A DNA stretch of 51,072 bases from NCBI GenBank assembly GCA_001305115.1, contig BCAA01000016.1, positions 1 through 51,072 on the forward strand, written 5' to 3'. The notes under the pieces are model-generated. The model saw nothing but the letters and a program-made list of their open reading frames with translations. It was not told where the DNA came from and made no database searches. The translations under genes were made by a program, and so were the position numbers. Shown one piece after another: positions 28,916 to 36,809 of the stretch. Source of the stretch: Clostridia bacterium UC5.1-1E11. GTDB lineage: Bacteria > Bacillota > Clostridia > Oscillospirales > Acutalibacteraceae. The stretch's first letter is position 1; every line of letters starts with the position of its first letter.

Positions 28916-29677
28916 ATGGCATATTTTAAGTATCAGGGGAAATCTGTTTATTATGAAGAATACGGGCAAGGCGAACCGCTTATTTTTTTACATGGCAATA
29001 CGGCTTCCTCTAAAATGTCTGAACTTCTCATGCCGCTGTATGCAGAAAAATTTAGATGTATTCTAATTGACTTTTTAGGTAACGGGCAGTCAGATCGAGT
29101 AGAAAACTTTTCGCCGGATATGTGGTATGACGAAGCCTTGCAGACGATTGCTCTTGCCGAGCATTTACAATGCGGAAAAGTAAGTCTTATTGGAACAAGC
29201 GGCGGTGCATGGGCGGCAGTCAATGCGGCATTGGAACGCCCCGACCTGTTTCATGCAGTCGTAGCAGACAGCTTTGACGGACGTACTCTTAATGAAAATT
29301 TTTCCGCTAACCTTTTATCTGAAAGGAAATTGGCGAAAGAAGATACACAGTCAAGACAATTTTACGAATGGTGTCAAGGCGCAGACTGGGAAAAGATAGT
29401 TGACCTTGATACAGAAGCATTATTGAAGTGTGCGGAGGAAAAGCGCCCACTATTCCATAAGCCATTGGAGGAATTAAAAACGCCAATCCTATTTATGGGA
29501 AGTAAAGAAGATGAAAGTTGCCGATACAACATTGAAGAAGAATACAGAGAAATGGCGTCTATACTTCCTCAATCTTCCGTGTATCTTTTCCCAAACGGGG
29601 GGCACCCCTCTCTTTTTTCCAATGCTGAAAAGACCGCAGATATAATTTATAATTTCATATTTCAACAAGAACAGTAA
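28916..29677 (+). CDS. Alpha/beta-hydrolase fold protein
   Basis: A 253-residue serine hydrolase. It shows the oxyanion-loop block PLIFLHGNTASS, the strand-5 nucleophile elbow GTSGGA (Ser95), and the C-terminal GGHPSLF with the catalytic His; an acidic residue in GSKEDES is the likely third member. No signal peptide is present, so it acts in the cytoplasm. GAGAGGTG precedes the ATG at 28916; an upstream in-frame ATG at 28886 lacks a site. Base composition is more AT-rich than the housekeeping genes, suggesting acquisition. Substrate unknown; esterase or carbon-carbon hydrolase are possible. Confidence 0.85.
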   Translation: MAYFKYQGKSVYYEEYGQGEPLIFLHGNTASSKMSELLMPLYAEKFRCILIDFLGNGQSDRVENFSPDMWYDEALQTIALAEHLQCGKVSLIGTSGGAWAAVNAALERPDLFHAVVADSFDGRTLNENFSANLLSERKLAKEDTQSRQFYEWCQGADWEKIVDLDTEALLKCAEEKRPLFHKPLEELKTPILFMGSKEDESCRYNIEEEYREMASILPQSSVYLFPNGGHPSLFSNAEKTADIIYNFIFQQEQ

Positions 29678-29730
29678 ATCCCAGTTTATAGAACTGGGGA
29701 AATTGGAAGTTATCAAAAAGAGGTGATATT

Positions 29731-29911
29731 GTGAAATTAGGACTTGAAAAAGCTTCATGCAAGGCTTAATGGAATGGACTTGTATGGAGGTATGCTATCC
29801 AGTGAGCTTTGCACATTGATTAAAGAATTTTTTAATGCAAAAGAGAGTCCCTTTGGATTGCAGAAAGGACTCTCTTTTTTAAAGCAGGAACATAATGAAG
29901 GGGAGAAATAG
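29731..29911 (+). CDS. Possible small protein (frame requires removing one base)
   Basis: A GTG at 29731 has a very good site (AGAGGTGATATT) but meets a stop after 12 codons. Removing one A from the A-run at 29747-29751 opens a 59-residue frame (KLHARLNGMDLYGGMLSSELCTLIKEFF...) ending at 29911. The terminator hairpin below lies within its 3' part, which weakens the case. Unrecognised; it may be a real small gene or a remnant. Confidence 0.25.
29840..29880 (+). terminator. Intrinsic terminator downstream of the hydrolase
   Basis: An 11-bp stem AAAGAGAGTCC/GGACTCTCTTT with a 16-nt loop and a six-T run. Confidence 0.75.
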
Positions 29912-29942
29912 ATATATTTTAGTGTACCGGATTTATCAATTT

Positions 29943-31011
29943 TTATCTGTCTTTATCTGCGTTTAATTCTTGCATGAGTGCTTGAACGGTCATGATTTTA
30001 TCGACGCGCCAAGCATTGGCTCCACAGAATAAAAGTGCATGGTCAACATCGCCATGTGCGGCCCGGACCAGCGCATCCGTAATACAATAGGGGATGGTAC
30101 TGGGGTCACAGTGCTCCAAGCATTGGTAACAGTGTGTTACAGGCTGACGGTCTGTTTCTCTCTCCCGAATAAAGGCATTCCGAATTGCCCGTCCCGGCAT
30201 TCCAACAGGACTTTTTACAATGACAATATCCTCTTTTTTTGCCTCGACATACATTTGCTTGAAAGATATGTCTGCATCGCATTCCTCGGTCGCAACAAAA
30301 ACGCGTCGCCATTTGTACGCCATCCGCCCCTAAAGAAAGAGCATGATCGATGTCGGAGCGGTCATAGACGCCTCCGCCGACGATAACAGGAATTTGTTTC
30401 CCAAACGGCTCCTCGAAACTTTTTACATAGGCGATTATACGCTTGATTTCCTCATCATAATCCGAAAAATCATCGCCTTGAACTTCTTCTGGAGAGAAGC
30501 CCAGATGACCGCCCGCCATCGGCCCCTCGATTACGACAAAATCGGACACGGTATGATAACGCCGGGTCCATAGTTTGAACAGAACTTGGATAGCCTTTAA
30601 AGAGGACACAATCGGTGCAAATTTGATTTTGCTGCCTTGAACAAGTTCCGGAAGCAAAGTTGGCAGACCTGCACCGGAAATAATCAAATCTGCCCCATTT
30701 TCTATGCAACACCGAACATATTCCTTGTAATGACGCAGCGCACACATAATGTTGACGCCGATTACTCCGTTGTTGGAAATTTCTTTGGCTTTGCGGATTT
30801 CACGGCCAAGTGCGCGCATGTTGGCTTCCTGCGTATTTTCCCGAAAATCGGGCTCATTGAAACCGGGCTGTGCAGCGGAAATGACGCCGACTCCGCCTTC
30901 CTTTGCGACCGCCCCGGCCAGACCGGAAAGGCTGATGCCGATTCCCATGCCACCTTGAATGATCGGGATACGTGCGACTAGATTGCCGATTTGCAGTGGT
31001 TTTAATTTCAT
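29943..31011 (-). CDS. Nitronate monooxygenase / FabK-like flavoprotein (one extra base)
   Basis: A TIM-barrel FMN protein of the nitronate monooxygenase/2-nitropropane dioxygenase family, to which enoyl-ACP reductase FabK also belongs. It shows PIIQGGMGIGIS at the N-terminus, GPMAGGHLGF (the family's conserved His), VIVGGGVYDRSDIDHALSLGADGVQMAT (FMN phosphate site), and a Cys-rich C-terminus (HCYQCLEHCDPSTIPYC). The frame breaks after GVQMATRF because a T-run near 30300 (five A on the plus strand) has one base too many. Removing it gives 355 residues. GGAGGAC stands before the ATG. Physiological substrate uncertain; FabK is possible, but the gene stands alone without fab neighbours. Confidence 0.86.
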
Positions 31012-31189
31012 GAAGTCCTCCGTGGGGATGCCGCGTATTCAATGGGGCCCGATCTTGGAATCGGGTGAACAAGTTTTCATTAATTTTATAACAATACGCA
31101 GGCAAACCGATCCTTATTATGATTTGCTGATAGGACAGGGCTTATTATACAGCAAGGAACCGTTTTCGTAAACCTCTTTTTCAAAAGAA

Positions 31190-31262
31190 AAAGGTGACCC
31201 AAAATTACGGATGGTTCGATTTATAGGAAAGGGGTATCCTCTTTCTGTCTGGAAATATATTT
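31190..31262. repeat. Dispersed bipartite hairpin repeat, copy B (left half only)
   Basis: GGTGACCCaaaattacgg, then GGTTCGATTTATAGGAAAGG, then GGTATCCTCTTTCTGTCTGG match the first hairpin of copies A and D closely. The second hairpin is missing here and occurs instead at 33527-33592. Confidence 0.65.
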
Positions 31263-31300
31263 GGGTTTATTATAAGAAACTGCGTTCTTTAGGGGGAAAC

Positions 31301-31692
31301 ATGCAGAACGTAAGAAAATGTAGAAAAATGAAGCGACAGGAACTTGCGGATGCCATCGGTATCAATATGCAGAGCTTATCTAAGATTGAAAAGGGCGAAA
31401 CGGTCCGGCCTTTGACATGCTGGAAAAAATAATGGACGTGTTAGAGGGGACGCCCAATAAATTATTATCGGGAGAATGGAAGTATATCGGCCATACCGAT
31501 CCATATATCATGAACGTTATTAAACAGGATTTTAATAGTACTTTAGATTATATGCCTGAAGATGAATATTTCAATTTTGAACAAGAATACAGGTTTTACA
31601 TAGAAACGAAACGGATTGAGTATATCAGGAATTACCTTTCCAACGAGGCCGTGGGGCTGGAAGAACTCATAGAAATCAAGCGGTTACTATAG
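31301..31692 (+). CDS. XRE-family (Cro/C1-type HTH) regulator (one missing base)
   Basis: The N-terminal helix-turn-helix is clear: VRKCRKMKRQELADAIGINMQSLSKIEKGE. The frame then breaks in a short T-run near 31413; restoring one T gives ETVRPFDMLEKIMDVLEGTPNKLL and continues to a 130-residue protein ending at 31692. The C-terminal ~70 residues (DPYIMNVIKQDF...IEYIRNYLSNEA) have no recognised function. The site upstream is AGGGGG. It begins only 40 bases after repeat copy B, so it probably entered with the segment that split that repeat. Confidence 0.75.
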
Positions 31693-31713
31693 CGCCAGAA
31701 GTTGGAACGAATT

Positions 31714-31965
31714 ATGAGAGTGCATAAAGACATACGTAGCTTAGACCGCTACCGACAACAGCCTAAAAAGCACAATCCTTATGACGGAAGGGTATTGCGT
31801 GAGCTTGCGGATATAGACAGAAAAAACAATCTCCTAAGCACTTCGCCAGAACAAGACTTTGATGAAATGGACTTCGACAAATATTTGAAAGACAAGCGGA
31901 ACAGAGGGCTTTTTCTTTCCTGCCTATGTCGGATCAGAAGAAATAGGAAAGTTTTGTTGCTGTAA
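31714..31965 (+). CDS. Small hypothetical protein (C-terminus may be frame-shifted)
   Basis: About 83 residues from the ATG at 31714 (a TTG at 31702 is possible). The middle, RQQPKKHNPYDGRVLRELADIDRKNNLLS..DFDEMDFDKYLKDKR, is hydrophilic and looks genuine. After RNRG the frame becomes basic and odd. Removing one G at about 31905-31910 would give the more protein-like GFFFPAYVGSEEIGKFCCCKYGSIV ending at 31984, overlapping the end of the convergent MerR gene. No family is recognised. It follows the XRE gene by about 20 bases, so they may be co-expressed. Confidence 0.5.
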   Translation: MRVHKDIRSLDRYRQQPKKHNPYDGRVLRELADIDRKNNLLSTSPEQDFDEMDFDKYLKDKRNRGLFLSCLCRIRRNRKVLLL

Positions 31966-31972
31966 ATATGGT

Positions 31973-32374
31973 TCAATCGTTTGAAATTTTAATGAGATTA
32001 CTTGTGTATGGAATTTTTCCTGATAGGACATCGTCGTAAAATGTTTGTTTTGTGTCGATATATTCAAGACAATCTTTTAATTCCTGTAATTTTTTCAACA
32101 ACAATTTCTTTCTGTGTTGAAGTATTGTTTTTCTTTTTGGAATAGATTTTTCTCCCTGTAAGCATAATTCTACATACTCTTTCATTTCCGCTATACTCAT
32201 TCCGCATTTTTTTAAGCAGGAAAGGCTTTTAATCCACGCAATATCTTTATCATCAAAAACCCGATAATTGTTACGGTTCCTTTTGACATTTGGTACAAGT
32301 CCTACATTGCAATAAAATTTCAAGGTTTCGTAGGGCATATTTGTTTCTTTACAAACCTCTTTCATGGAATACAC
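31973..32374 (-). CDS. MerR-family transcriptional regulator
   Basis: A 133-residue MerR regulator. The winged HTH starts SMKEVCKETNMPYETLKFYCNVGLVPNVKRN..NYRVFDDKDIAWIKSL, followed by the dimerisation helix and a short effector region. A GTG start at 32374 has GGAGATG at 7 nt. It is divergent from the aldo/keto reductase and shares with it a spacer bearing a textbook MerR operator. The pair recalls AdhR-type aldehyde-stress regulators, but the inducer is not evident. Cysteines at the HTH and in SCLKKCG could be redox or thiol sensors; this is inference. Confidence 0.9.
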   Translation of the reverse strand: MYSMKEVCKETNMPYETLKFYCNVGLVPNVKRNRNNYRVFDDKDIAWIKSLSCLKKCGMSIAEMKEYVELCLQGEKSIPKRKTILQHRKKLLLKKLQELKDCLEYIDTKQTFYDDVLSGKIPYTSNLIKISND

Positions 32375-32415
32375 ATTCTCATCTCCTCAAATTTTTTTAA
32401 TTTTTCAAAAAACGC

Positions 32416-32446
32416 TTGACCGGTAGTAACTACCGGATTTTATAAT
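32416..32446 (+). promoter_or_regulatory. MerR-type promoter and operator of the aldo/keto reductase
   Basis: TTGACC and TATAAT are separated by 19 bp, the overlong spacer that MerR activators correct by distorting DNA. Within it lies a perfect dyad CCGGTAGTAACTACCGG (32420-32436). The geometry directly supports regulation of this promoter by the divergent MerR protein. Confidence 0.88.
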
Positions 32447-32491
32447 TGAATTGTATTCTGAAGAAGATAAAAAAGCAAGGAGGTAAGAATT

Positions 32492-33352
32492 ATGGAATAT
32501 GTAACATTAAATAATGGAGTACAGATGCCAAAACTTGGTTTTGGAGTATTCCAGATTGCAAAGGAAGATTGTGAAAGATGTGTTTTAGATGCCATAAAAG
32601 TAGGGTATCGACATATTGATACTGCACAGTCTTACTTCAACGAGGAAGAAGTTGGTAATGCAATAAGCAAATGCGAACTGCCGCGAAAAGAATTGTTCAT
32701 CACAACCAAAGTATGGATTGACAATTATGGGTATGAACAAGCCAAGAAATCAATCCTAAAATCTATGGAGAAATTGAAAGTTGAGTATCTTGATTTAGTC
32801 CTTTTACATCAACCGTTCAGTGATTATTACGGTGCTTACAGAGCTTTACAGGAGCTATATAAAGAGAAAAAAATCAAAGCTATCGGCGTTAGCAATTTTG
32901 CACCGGACAGACTGGCTGATATGGTTGCTTTCAACGAGATACCGCCACACGTCAATCAAGTAGAAGTCAACCCACTGCATCAGCAGATACCAGCACAAGA
33001 AAATATGGTAAAACGCCATGTACAAATGGAAGCATGGGCGCCGTTTGGGGAAGGCAAAAGCAATATGTTTCACAATCCTGTATTGCTGAGTATTGCTGGA
33101 AAATATCAGAAATCAACGGCACAGGTTATTTTACGCTGGCTCATGCAAAGAAATATTGTCGCCTTGGCGAAATCAACACACATCGAACGAATGAAAGAAA
33201 ACATCGAAATTTTTGACTTTCTTCTTTCTGATGAAGAGATGAAGAAAATCTCTGAATTAGATACAAAAGAGAGCTTATTTTTCAATCATCAAACGCCAGA
33301 AACTGTTGACAGATTTGTTGCTATGGTTGAAGAAAGAAAAGGAAAAATCTAA
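32492..33352 (+). CDS. Aldo/keto reductase
   Basis: A 286-residue NADPH-dependent oxidoreductase with the complete catalytic tetrad at standard positions: Asp43 and Tyr48 (GYRHIDTAQSYFNEE), Lys73 (ITTKVW), and His106 (LVLLHQPF). The cofactor-binding C-terminal region (ALAKSTHIERMKENIEIFDF) is also visible. AAGGAGG precedes the ATG. It is controlled by the divergent MerR regulator and ends at a terminator, so it forms a one-gene response. A role in clearing toxic aldehydes is plausible and inferred from context. Markedly AT-rich relative to the window's core genes. Confidence 0.95.
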   Translation: MEYVTLNNGVQMPKLGFGVFQIAKEDCERCVLDAIKVGYRHIDTAQSYFNEEEVGNAISKCELPRKELFITTKVWIDNYGYEQAKKSILKSMEKLKVEYLDLVLLHQPFSDYYGAYRALQELYKEKKIKAIGVSNFAPDRLADMVAFNEIPPHVNQVEVNPLHQQIPAQENMVKRHVQMEAWAPFGEGKSNMFHNPVLLSIAGKYQKSTAQVILRWLMQRNIVALAKSTHIERMKENIEIFDFLLSDEEMKKISELDTKESLFFNHQTPETVDRFVAMVEERKGKI

Positions 33353-33374
33353 AATTAAATTATACTTATTAAAC

Positions 33375-33415
33375 AAGGGAGATGCACGTGTTTGTGCAAT
33401 CTCCCTTATCCTTTT
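33375..33415 (+). terminator. Intrinsic terminator after the aldo/keto reductase
   Basis: Stem AAGGGAGAT/ATCTCCCTT extended by GCAC/GTGC with one bulge, then a modest CTTTT. The following ~110 bases to repeat copy C hold no gene. Confidence 0.65.
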
Positions 33416-33526
33416 CTGTCGTATCAAGGCTTATTCAATATGTAGTAAATTCGTGGTATAATAATTATTTTTAGAATTATGAATGGTCTTTAAATGTTGT
33501 GTTTATACGGATAACCGGGTTTTCTA

Positions 33527-33592
33527 TATCGGATTTCTAAAAAACGAGGGGGTCCTTCCGTCCTTTCATGCCTTTTGGGGAACCCTCAATGG
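33527..33592. repeat. Dispersed bipartite hairpin repeat, copy C (right half only)
   Basis: GGATTTCTAAAAAACGAGGG, then GGTCCTTCCGTCCTTTCATG, then CCTTTTGGGGAACCCTC match the second hairpin of copies A and D. Read on the minus strand it is a hairpin followed by TTTTTT, just past the thiE stop, so it also serves as the terminator of the thi operon. Confidence 0.65.
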
Positions 33593-33614
33593 GAAACAAC
33601 CAAACTGAACATAT

Positions 33615-34259
33615 TCAATTATGGCCCTTTTGCACCAGTGCCTGGGCCATGACAGCCAGCTCGCGGGCGGATTTTCCGGGGTGAGGGCTTGCCATAATGG
33701 CCGATACAACAGCAATCCCGCGGATAGGAGCACCTTCTAATATAGAGAGATTGTCCTGTTTGAGCCCCCCAATCGCGACAACTGGAATCTGCACAGCCCG
33801 GCAGACCCCGCACAAAGTATCTACACTGGTGCGGATCGCAGCGGTTTTGGTCTGGGTGGGAAAGATGGCGCCCGTCCCTAGATAATCGGCTCCTTGGCGC
33901 TGTGCTTCCAAAGCCTGTTCAACCGTTTTTGCTGTTGCACCAACGATTTTATTTGGTCCCAAGAGATTTCTAGCCACAAAGACAGGAAGATCGCTTTGCC
34001 CCACATGCACACCGTCTGCGTCTACAGCGAGGGCGACATCGATGCGATCGTCGATGATGAGTGGAACTTTGTAGTGCTCAGCTAGTTTTTTCACAGCAAG
34101 AGCTTCTTCGTAAAAATCCCGGCCGCTTTGTTCTTTTTCACGAAGCTGCAACATGGTCACACCATTTTGTAGGGCTTCTTCAATCACCGAGAGGAATCGC
34201 TCCCTTGTAAAATGGTCGCTATTGGTCACAAGATATAACAAACAATTCGATCGATTCAT
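33615..34259 (-). CDS. thiE: Thiamine-phosphate synthase
   Basis: A 214-residue TIM-barrel enzyme joining HMP-pyrophosphate and thiazole phosphate to thiamine monophosphate. Typical blocks are LYLVTNSDHF, VTMLQLREKEQSGRDFYEEA, PLIIDDRIDVALAVDADGVHVGQSDLP, DYLGTGAIFPTQTK, and VAIGGL. The start at 34259 overlaps the thiM stop in ATGA, a sign of translational coupling. A longer upstream frame lies antiparallel to nothing conserved and is rejected. Confidence 0.95.
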   Translation of the reverse strand: MNRSNCLLYLVTNSDHFTRERFLSVIEEALQNGVTMLQLREKEQSGRDFYEEALAVKKLAEHYKVPLIIDDRIDVALAVDADGVHVGQSDLPVFVARNLLGPNKIVGATAKTVEQALEAQRQGADYLGTGAIFPTQTKTAAIRTSVDTLCGVCRAVQIPVVAIGGLKQDNLSILEGAPIRGIAVVSAIMASPHPGKSARELAVMAQALVQKGHN

Positions 34260-35092
34260 AAGGAAGCTCCTTCCATATATAGATTCCGTACCCATATTTC
34301 GGGTGTCAGGGTCGAGAGGGCATCCAACAGGGCTTGATGAAACGTTCCGTTTCCTTTGCCAAGCGCCTTCGTCTCGATTGCTGCCTGTTCTCCACAGATT
34401 CCCATGAGGCTTGTAGCTAAGATGGCTGCTTCCAGTGGAGGCCCAACTGCACAGCAAGCGCCGGTTATCGCGCTCGACATACAGCCCGTACCTGTGATTT
34501 GGCCCAACATGGGAGAGCCATTGAAAAGAAACCAACAGGATTGTCCATCGGAAACAATATCCACTTCCCCAGAAGCGGATACAACGCAATGAAACCGTTT
34601 TGCTGTTTCCAGGGCCCAATGGGCTTGCTGTTGCGCCGTCTTCCGGGTGATCCGATCATTAGCCGCGGCGTCCACTCCATCGGTTGTGGAATCCCCCTTG
34701 CACAGCGCTCGAAGCTCTGAACAGTTGGCGCGGATGACAGAAAAGGGCGCAATCCTTGTCAGTTCTTGCACGAAAGATCGCCGAAGCCTGCTGCATCCTA
34801 CCCCTGCAGGGTCCAACACAAGGGGAATACCGGCCTTTCCGGCGACATATGCAGAACAACGCATCGCCTCCATACGGGAATCACTGATATTCCCCAAATT
34901 AAATACCAAAGCTCCTGCGTGAGAAGAAATATCCGCAACCTCTTCTGGGTGTTCTGCCATAATTGGCCGGGCGCCAAGCGCTAAAATAGCGTTGGCACAG
35001 TCGTTGATTGAGATATGGTTGGTTATACAATGGATTAACGGCGCTGTTGCAGCGATACGCTCCAACAGTGCTGCGATTTCAACGGTTTTCAT
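34256..35092 (-). CDS. thiM: Hydroxyethylthiazole kinase
   Basis: A 278-residue ribokinase-like kinase that phosphorylates salvaged thiazole. It shows PLIHCITNHISINDCANAILALGARPIMAEH at the start, LVLDPAGVGCSRLR, VIRANCSELRAL, and GTGCMSSAITGA near the nucleotide site. The family's usual catalytic loop GTGC is intact. It overlaps both neighbours by four bases (ATGA), so thiW-thiM-thiE are translated as a unit. AAAGGATGG lies upstream of the ATG. Confidence 0.95.
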   Translation of the reverse strand: MKTVEIAALLERIAATAPLIHCITNHISINDCANAILALGARPIMAEHPEEVADISSHAGALVFNLGNISDSRMEAMRCSAYVAGKAGIPLVLDPAGVGCSRLRRSFVQELTRIAPFSVIRANCSELRALCKGDSTTDGVDAAANDRITRKTAQQQAHWALETAKRFHCVVSASGEVDIVSDGQSCWFLFNGSPMLGQITGTGCMSSAITGACCAVGPPLEAAILATSLMGICGEQAAIETKALGKGNGTFHQALLDALSTLTPEIWVRNLYMEGASL

Positions 35093-35595
35093 TCGTTTGC
35101 CATCCTTTGTAACCGGGTCAACAGCCCGTTTTTTGCAAGTGCCTTTAGAAAAAAATAGGCGGTGAAGCCCCCGATCACTGTGCCAGCGACAAATGATGGC
35201 ACATAAGTAAACAGCACCACACCTTCCATATGGTAAAAGAATGCCATCACTGGATAGGAGGCCATGGCGCCGATGATCCCGGTACCAATGATTTCCCCGA
35301 TCACAGCAGCGATTTGTTTGCCCGTTGCCCGGTAAAGAAGGCCGGAAAGGACGGCGCCAAAGACCGAACCCGTGACAGCAAGCAAATTGACGCCCATCAA
35401 CCACATCCGCAAAATGGATATAAGAATGGCACAGGCGAGGGCATACCATGGTCCCAGGAGGACGGCGACGAGAACATTGATAAAATGTTGCATAGGCGCC
35501 ATGCCGGGAACGCGCAGAATGGGGGACAAAATTACCCCCAGTGCAACCATCATGGCGAGAATGGCCATCTTTTTTACATTTGTTTGGGTTCTCAT
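35089..35595 (-). CDS. thiW: ThiW family thiazole transporter (ECF S-component)
   Basis: A 168-residue membrane protein with about five hydrophobic segments. Its features (AILAMMVALGVILSPILRVPGMAPMQHFINVLVAVLLGP and a Gly/Ala-rich middle) and its position before thiM-thiE identify ThiW, the substrate-binding subunit of an energy-coupling-factor importer for the thiazole precursor. The ECF ATPases are not in the window and would be shared. The operon therefore supplies thiamine by salvage rather than full synthesis. Confidence 0.9.
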   Translation of the reverse strand: MRTQTNVKKMAILAMMVALGVILSPILRVPGMAPMQHFINVLVAVLLGPWYALACAILISILRMWLMGVNLLAVTGSVFGAVLSGLLYRATGKQIAAVIGEIIGTGIIGAMASYPVMAFFYHMEGVVLFTYVPSFVAGTVIGGFTAYFFLKALAKNGLLTRLQRMANE

Positions 35596-35674
35596 GGCAT
35601 TCCATCCTTATTCATTACACAAAATGGGGACACGCTGGTGCATGTCCCTTTTGAAAATGATTTCAAACACAATT

Positions 35675-35704
35675 ATGCTAGCATATTGGAGCGAAACTTG
35701 TCAA
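35675..35704 (-). promoter_or_regulatory. Promoter of thiW-thiM-thiE
   Basis: On the minus strand a perfect TTGACA, 18-bp spacer, and TAGCAT. The ~75-nt leader contains a hairpin (GGGACA/TGTCCC with a short GC extension at 35627-35648) but not the conserved sequence blocks of a TPP riboswitch. Confidence 0.65.
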
Positions 35705-35962
35705 GAAAAGAGCACGCGATCGTTCAATAAAATCAGAGGTCCTCCATTCACGGTGTTTCCTGGCCTGTCATTCTGGCAGTTGCGTTCATACGTTGCAATG
35801 GTTTGGCATACATGGTATCATGATCGTTAGCTGAATTTGCCTATTAGGCAAGTAAGACAGATTAAAAAGACGATTATTACATGTACTGGCCTATATTTGA
35901 GGCAACGCGACGAACCAATATTATTATTTATAACAACAGACGAACATTTTGGAGTGTAAAGG

Positions 35963-36187
35963 ATGAAAAAATTCTATCATATACTACAAATCGGATTATG
36001 GGGCACGGTTGGAGGTTTTATAGGCAGCAGCGTTTTTCAGTATTATGACTACAGGACACATCCTGCTTTGTACGAGATGCAGTCCGCCCCGTGGTATTTT
36101 CGTGTGGTGGTGCAGGGAATAGGTCTTGTCATTCTTGTAATTATTTTTCTTATAGCCATGCGGATGGTGAAAAAGAAAATCCCCTAA
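35963..36187 (+). CDS. Small two-helix membrane protein
   Basis: A 74-residue protein with hydrophobic segments at about residues 7-24 and 48-68, a YDYRTHPALYEMQSAPWY loop between them, and a basic end (MRMVKKKIP). GGAGTGTAAAGG is a good ribosome-binding site. I do not recognise the function. The ~260 bases upstream of it hold no other gene; the promoter was not fixed. Confidence 0.65.
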   Translation: MKKFYHILQIGLWGTVGGFIGSSVFQYYDYRTHPALYEMQSAPWYFRVVVQGIGLVILVIIFLIAMRMVKKKIP

Positions 36188-36293
36188 ATTTTTCCATAAA
36201 AATACCGACTGTGTTCTACGAGGAACAAAGCGTTGTACGTTTGTTGTTTGACCGGGACACGTGAAAGAGAGGGCGTCAATCTCGTTTAGGCCG

Positions 36294-36335
36294 AGGAAAA
36301 ATAAAAAAGCCATTGAAGATTGCTCTTCAATGGCT
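36294..36335 (-). terminator. Intrinsic terminator (minus-strand polarity)
   Basis: A 12-bp perfect stem AGCCATTGAAGA/TCTTCAATGGCT with a 4-nt loop; on the minus strand it is followed by TTTTTTATTTTT. It would end leftward transcripts, such as readthrough from the Smr gene, and protects the membrane-protein gene. Confidence 0.7.
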
Positions 36336-36517
36336 GGAATATACGGACCTTACTGTCATCCGACAGTATGCATTGGGTATGCATGGCGCTAATTCAAATA
36401 TATCACGCGAACTTACGATTGTCCTGTCCTGTATAACTATTTACAGTATATACGATGTTTTTTGGTTTGTCAAGAGTTTTAAAAAATATTTTATAAAAAC
36501 ATTTGTTCTAAAAAAGG

Positions 36518-36575
36518 TTGACTTTTTTCACATGTGATGGTAGCATAAAATCGAAAAGAATCTTATTAAGATTCT
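36518..36575 (+). promoter_or_regulatory. Promoter and downstream dyad of the sigma-like gene pair
   Basis: TTGACT, a 17-bp spacer, and TAGCAT (36541-36546), followed 10 bases later by a perfect palindrome AGAATCTTATTAAGATTCT (36557-36575) at or just past the transcription start. The dyad is well placed for a repressor operator or autoregulatory site. It is followed by a strong site (AAAGGAGAAATG). Confidence 0.7.
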
Positions 36576-36601
36576 AATATCCTTAAAGGAGAAATGTGAA
36601 A

Positions 36602-36809
36602 ATGGATTACCTTGCATGGGGGGGAGGAATACTTATTGGAGGCGGATCGCCTTCGCGCACGGGTGCGCCTACTGCGATGTCAAGCCGCCTCCTTTGCAGA
36701 GGGGAGTGAGGCGGACAAGCTGGAAGAACGCGCACAGCTGTTGTATAGCATGTATCTGGACTGTCTACATGTTGGGAACCATCTGATGAGATGCGGGAGG
36801 TTGCGATGA
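36602..36809 (+). CDS. Small charged helical protein upstream of the sigma-like gene (one extra base)
   Basis: With one G removed from the seven-G run at 36618-36624 this is a 68-residue protein: MDYLAWGEEYLLEADRLRARV...ADKLEERAQLLYSMYLDCLH. It is strongly charged and predicted helical, probably coiled-coil. AAAGGAG precedes the ATG. It overlaps the next gene by four bases (ATGA), so the two products are coupled and may bind each other. I do not recognise a named family. Confidence 0.6.

Noticed and set aside
31973..33352. MerR-AKR pair as a mercury or metal resistance unit
   Set aside because: The MerR protein lacks the three-cysteine Hg pattern and the partner is an aldo/keto reductase, so metal resistance is not supported.
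35596..35960. TPP riboswitch ahead of thiW
   Set aside because: I looked on the minus strand for the conserved CTGAGA and ACCTGATCTGG-like blocks and found neither.
36602..36710. A separate Gly-rich protein from the unshifted frame at 36602
   Set aside because: The frame runs only 35 codons and turns low-complexity after the G-run. Removing one G joins it to a well-composed 68-residue frame.
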